From: Amorphochlora amoebiformis
Lineage: Eukaryota; Cercozoa; Chlorarachniophyceae
Assembly (NCBI GenBank): GCA_054601695.1
Contig: BAAHQB010000014.1
Location: 1,364,001-1,428,000 of the forward strand
Direction: 5' to 3'
Length of the DNA stretch: 64,000 bases
Under the pieces are notes generated by a model. It did not search any database. It had not been told where the DNA came from and worked only from the letters and a program-made list of their open reading frames with translations. Shown in pieces: positions 1 through 64,000 of the stretch. The position numbers and the translations under genes are program-made. The number at the start of each line of letters is the position of its first letter. Position 1 is the first letter of the stretch.

Positions 1-123
<123 letters not shown>

Positions 124-170
124 CATGTATGCGTATACATATGTTTATATTTATGAGTATACTGTTAAAT

Positions 171-201
<31 letters not shown>

Positions 202-440
202 GTATATATGTATATATATATATATAATATATACATATATACATATATATGTATATATATGTATTTGTACTTGTACTGCATATAATTTATATACACGTGC
301 GTATATAAATAAATATATATATATATATATATACATTTTTGTATGCACACACTTTTATACAATATATATATAGATATATATATATATATATATGTATATA
401 CGAAAGAACACACACATACGTGTAGGTATATTGTATATGT

Positions 441-500
<60 letters not shown>

Positions 501-517
501 GAATTAAAATATGTCAG

Positions 518-5676
<5,159 letters not shown>

Positions 5677-6531
5677 CGCTTCGGCTGACATGCTAACGCA
5701 CTGCCACTGCGGCTTCTATTCAGCGCTCGGCTTATCGTTACGTGTCAATTAATGATTCTTAGTAGTGATTTTCTCACAGATTTCCTCACAATTCGACACC
5801 TAGGGTTAATTAATTCGGACACTTACTGAGACTCTATGTGAATTAATTCGGAATTTCAAAAACTATTTACTACCGAAGCGGCTAGTTATCCATAGATTGG
5901 ACATGTAGGAGATGTCACGCACTGATGTAGAGAAAGGAGACTCAGTTTCAAAAACTATTAGTACGAAGCGAGATTGGAGATGTCACGGTGAGTGACTAGA
6001 GTAAGTGGGCTACCGACAGAGTGAGTATGAGTCTAGTGAGTATAGAATACAGCAATTTGCAATTTGTCTTAGATTGTATTTAATGTATTAGAGTATGTAC
6101 TAGATACTGCCTGCGTAATGATCAGGGCAAGGTTAAGTGAACCACCGATATCTATACCATCGATCAACATAGGCCCAAACCACATACACTAGTATATATA
6201 AATGATTTTGTATACACTAGTACACACACACACATATATATATATATACTCATATCATGGTATATCATGAGTATATCTAGAAAATATATACTATATACTT
6301 GATATATATATAATATATAATATAATATATATATATATATATAAATATTATCTACTACTACTACTCACCAAACTGAAGCCCGAGTCCAGTGAGTATAGAA
6401 CACAGTAATATGGAAAAACTAGCCAGGCATAGTAAACCGTATAAAGAGACTGATAGTTCGATTCAATTTGCTGCCAGGCTTACATTCATTTTACTCCCAT
6501 GCTTAGACTTTGTTATTCGTTTTGTGCTTTG
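5677..6531. other. Convergent intergenic region, both 3' UTRs
   Basis: Unique, moderately AT-rich sequence between two stop codons that face each other. It has short direct repeats around 5875-5990 (variants of caaaaactatt followed by acgaagcg) and TA or TCTACTACTA runs near 6230-6370. I see no exon chain, RNA gene or clear polyadenylation signal that I can assign with confidence. Confidence 0.5.
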
Positions 6532-17936
<11,405 letters not shown>

Positions 17937-18117
17937 AAACCCTGACTGCAACACCTACTCTCATAGAAACACACAAAGATTACAAATCAGATATTTTAGA
18001 CATTCTACCGTAACTGCACCATGACAGTTACAGCACTATCTATACAACTGCAGCACTATCATTACGAGTAATACGGTATCGTTGTAACAACTAATGTATA
18101 TATGCATAATAGGGGAC
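17937..18117. promoter_or_regulatory. Putative upstream region of the methyltransferase gene
   Basis: Unique sequence with a tandem pair of gcataataggggacctaagc and a repeated cagcactatc. It separates the presumed start codon of the methyltransferase gene from the presumed end of the TPR gene, both on the minus strand. No TATA box can be singled out in such AT-rich DNA. Confidence 0.35.
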
Positions 18118-24200
<6,083 letters not shown>

Positions 24201-24305
24201 TGCCGAATTATTATGTGCTTGGAGATCCGACGGTTAGGTTTAGGCAATCTTAGCAGTCCCGGGTCAAGGCAATGGGGAGCGCCCTGGTTTGAGGAAACTG
24301 GTGGC
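24201..24305. promoter_or_regulatory. Short bidirectional promoter region
   Basis: Only 105 bp separate the start codons of two divergent genes, the TPR protein (minus) and Galpha (plus). It holds a degenerate telomere-like element (cggttaggtttaggcaatct) and a GGGTC/GCCC-rich stretch. True 5' UTRs may overlap the neighbouring exons. Confidence 0.5.
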
Positions 24306-25385
24306 ATGGGGGCCTGGTGCTCATCGGCAGAAGCCACAAATATGGGGGACAGACCCCGCGAGCGAGATATTAAGAAGAGTGGAGAGAAAAAGACATTAAA
24401 ATTAGTTCTTCTGGGCCCAGAGCAGTCGGGGAAGTCAACCCTCATGAAACAGCTCCTTCGAATTCACAACGGAGCCCTTGATTCCAAGACAAGACGCGAG
24501 TACATAGAAGCTGTGAATAACGACATGTTACAAAACATGGTTCGGCTGATCGAGAAGAGCGAGCACTACGGCGGGAAGGATGCCAGCCTCATGTACGATG
24601 ACAAGCTCACGGACGACATCAAGACGATGCTAGATTTCATAGATAACGCCGCCGAGGGTCCAATAGAAGAGGCCATAGGAAAGATCATAACGAAGATTTG
24701 GACCGACCCCGCGGTGCAAAAGTGTCACGAGACAATCAGCGATCCGGAGTACGATCTGGACGACTCGGCGACCTACTTCTACGAGAACGTCCAGCGCATC
24801 TGCAAGACAGACTTTGTCCCCAATATGGAGGATGTCATTCGCGTGCGATGGCGCACCACCGGGGTCTATCAAGAGACCTTCACAGTGGAGGACCACGTGT
24901 TCAAGCTCATCGACCTGGGTGGCCAGCGGAGCGAGCGACGGAAGTGGAAAAGTTGTTTCAAGGATGGAGATGTTAACGCCGTTCTCTTCATGGTAGCTAT
25001 ATCCGGCTTCAACGTCGTCTGCAAAGAGGATCCTTCGATGACGCAACTCGAAGAAGCGTATGAGCTCTTCAAGGAATTCACCAAGGAATATCCCCCTGTG
25101 GCAACAATCTTGATTCTCAACAAGTTCGACCTTTTCGTGAATAAGATTCCCAAGGTCGATATCACGGACTGTCCACTCCTAAAGGACTTCAAAGGGGATT
25201 GTAGAGACATAGAGGAGACGGTAGCTTATATCGAGCAGGTGTTTTATCAAATACACTGCTCAGCGCGGTGGTACTGCCACTTCTCCACCGCTACTGACGA
25301 GGCCATGGTCAAGCATATCTTCTGGGACGTAAAAGATACGGTGCTCCAAAATAGTCTTCGCAAGGCTGGGATCTTGATATCTTAG
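24306..25385 (+). CDS. Heterotrimeric G-protein alpha subunit, intronless
   Basis: A 359-residue Galpha, the GTP-binding switch that couples membrane receptors to effectors. The start at 24306 is chosen because it gives MGAWCSS, with Gly2 for myristoylation and Cys5 for palmitoylation as in plant-type Galpha. The frame is open further upstream, but that sequence is not family-like. The P-loop is GPEQSGKST (37-45), followed by the helical domain. Switch I has Arg181 and Thr184 in RVRWRTTG, and switch II is DLGGQRSERRKW with Gln207. NKFD is at 272-275 and the base-binding loop STAT is at 327-330. The C-terminus is RKAGILIS, without the pertussis-toxin cysteine and two residues longer than Gi. 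The usual P-loop is GAGESGKS; here the residues aligned with Ras Gly12 and Gly13 are Glu and Gln. There is no intron, unlike every neighbour. Confidence 0.97.
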   Translation: MGAWCSSAEATNMGDRPRERDIKKSGEKKTLKLVLLGPEQSGKSTLMKQLLRIHNGALDSKTRREYIEAVNNDMLQNMVRLIEKSEHYGGKDASLMYDDKLTDDIKTMLDFIDNAAEGPIEEAIGKIITKIWTDPAVQKCHETISDPEYDLDDSATYFYENVQRICKTDFVPNMEDVIRVRWRTTGVYQETFTVEDHVFKLIDLGGQRSERRKWKSCFKDGDVNAVLFMVAISGFNVVCKEDPSMTQLEEAYELFKEFTKEYPPVATILILNKFDLFVNKIPKVDITDCPLLKDFKGDCRDIEETVAYIEQVFYQIHCSARWYCHFSTATDEAMVKHIFWDVKDTVLQNSLRKAGILIS

Positions 25386-25891
25386 GGGTAAAAGGACCAG
25401 CAGGTTACGGGAATCCTCTCGTTGCTCGGGGCGAGGGAGACTTCGTGTATCTGCTGTATTTTAGGCCGGGTTAGTGTGGCATAGTGTAGTCCTGACTGTG
25501 ATTGGAGCGCTTAAACGAAATTAGACATAACACGATAGATTCATGAAGATGAAATCTGGAGTTTAATGCTTTTTTCTAGTTTTGTTCGGTTGTGAAACAC
25601 TTGTTCCATCGAGTGACATTCGAGTCTAGTTGTACATTTCTTCACAACTATATCTGAGATATATGTAGGCTATTGCCTAGATTGTATATCTAGTATATAT
25701 AATATTTAGTATGTGAATACTTGAAGTCCACGGTATAACTAGCATTAATTTCTAACTATCGAATTAACTGATTGGTAAAGTAATACTCTTAAATTAATCT
25801 TGTAGTTAATTCAGCCGTAATCAATTAATTGTCAACTAGGCTGGTATCTAGGGTATCCGATGATGTAAAACATTATAATTATGTAGATTTT
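25386..25891. other. Convergent intergenic region (3' UTRs)
   Basis: AT-rich unique sequence between the Galpha stop and the transporter stop. It contains runs of attaa and agtatatata but no exon chain. An aataaa-like signal is not obvious. Confidence 0.5.
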
Positions 25892-47911
<22,020 letters not shown>

Positions 47912-48455
47912 TTATTCGGCCTATCTTTATTTTTCCCAAAATATTGTTCGCTTTCTTGCCATCCCAGGTTTTATCCGTCCCCCCCAATTTTTCTTTTTTT
48001 GCTATACAGTGTCGCAAACCCTTGTGTATGCATTCACCCGGCTGCTATGTATGCCGATTTTTGCTGGTGTGCGAATTTTTAATAATGTACGTCCCAAACC
48101 TATCCACAGAAGCCCATGTGCATATTTGCAACCCAGTCACCATTCGCCTTCAAGTATTCACGGCCTCTCGCGATTTTTTAATTGGTTTATCGCCGGGAGT
48201 CACCTGGGAGGGGGACAAGGCGGGAACGTTGCTCGAAAGTCGGAAGCTATCGGAACCCAAAACAATGATTACGGTACCGGTACCGGTATGCATAACGTTT
48301 GGTGTAATATCATGATATCTTATCCAAGAATATCAGAGTATAAAGGTAACATTATCATGCAGTATCTCTACAAATATATCTTAATATCCAAACATTCATA
48401 TCATGATATCAAACATAAGATATCCTCCTTCAAAATTTTTCAAATTTCTCGACGG
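47912..48455. promoter_or_regulatory. Divergent promoter region between transporter and protease
   Basis: 544 bp of mostly unique, non-repetitive sequence between two start codons pointing away from each other, notable in a window dominated by repeats. It contains several copies of atcatgatatc-like palindromes (48305-48420) and a T-rich stretch at 47985-48000. Open frames here have no family resemblance. Confidence 0.55.

Positions 48456-64000
<15,545 letters not shown>

Overview
This is nuclear DNA of a microbial eukaryote with an intron-dense genome. The evidence is spliced genes, GT-AG introns, TTAGGG-type arrays, a heterotrimeric G-protein alpha subunit and a folate-biopterin transporter. 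A transporter of that family together with a Galpha and TTAGGG repeats would fit a stramenopile, alveolate or related protist, but I cannot place it more closely. Most of the 64 kb is (TA)n microsatellite, minisatellite and telomere-like DNA, and nearly all of that lies inside introns. The long Tyr-Ile, Cys-Val, His-Thr or Ser-Leu open frames are microsatellite artefacts. I found the genes by looking for short islands of unique sequence that start after AG, end before GT, stay in phase with the next island and together spell a known protein family.

Layout. (1) 518-5676, plus: last nine exons of a quinone-oxidoreductase-like medium-chain reductase. (2) 6532-17936, minus: a 19-exon PRMT-like methyltransferase, about 452 residues. 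(3) 18118-24200, minus: a TPR protein with an N-terminal signal or anchor segment; its 3' exons are uncertain. (4) 24306-25385, plus: an intronless Galpha of 359 residues, divergent from (3) across 105 bp. (5) 25892-47911, minus: a 29-exon, 22-kb gene for a folate-biopterin transporter, 546 residues. (6) 48456 to about 63413, plus: a pepsin-family aspartic protease, 23 exons in the window, 3' end probably outside it. Orientations alternate between convergent pairs (1/2, 4/5) and divergent pairs (3/4, 5/6). No shared pathway is evident.

The most striking signal is how the introns are built. Around almost every exon there are extra partial copies of that exon. Copies on the 3' side keep the exon's end plus its 5' splice site; copies on the 5' side keep the 3' splice site plus the exon's beginning. 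Several have been amplified into minisatellites or palindromic arrays. Telomere-like arrays also sit directly against splice sites. The introns therefore look as if they grow by repeated tandem duplication across exon-intron junctions, using TA tracts as breakpoints, and leave many decoy splice sites.

All exon models were worked out by eye from phase and family resemblance, without RNA or database searches. Boundaries should be read as well-supported hypotheses.
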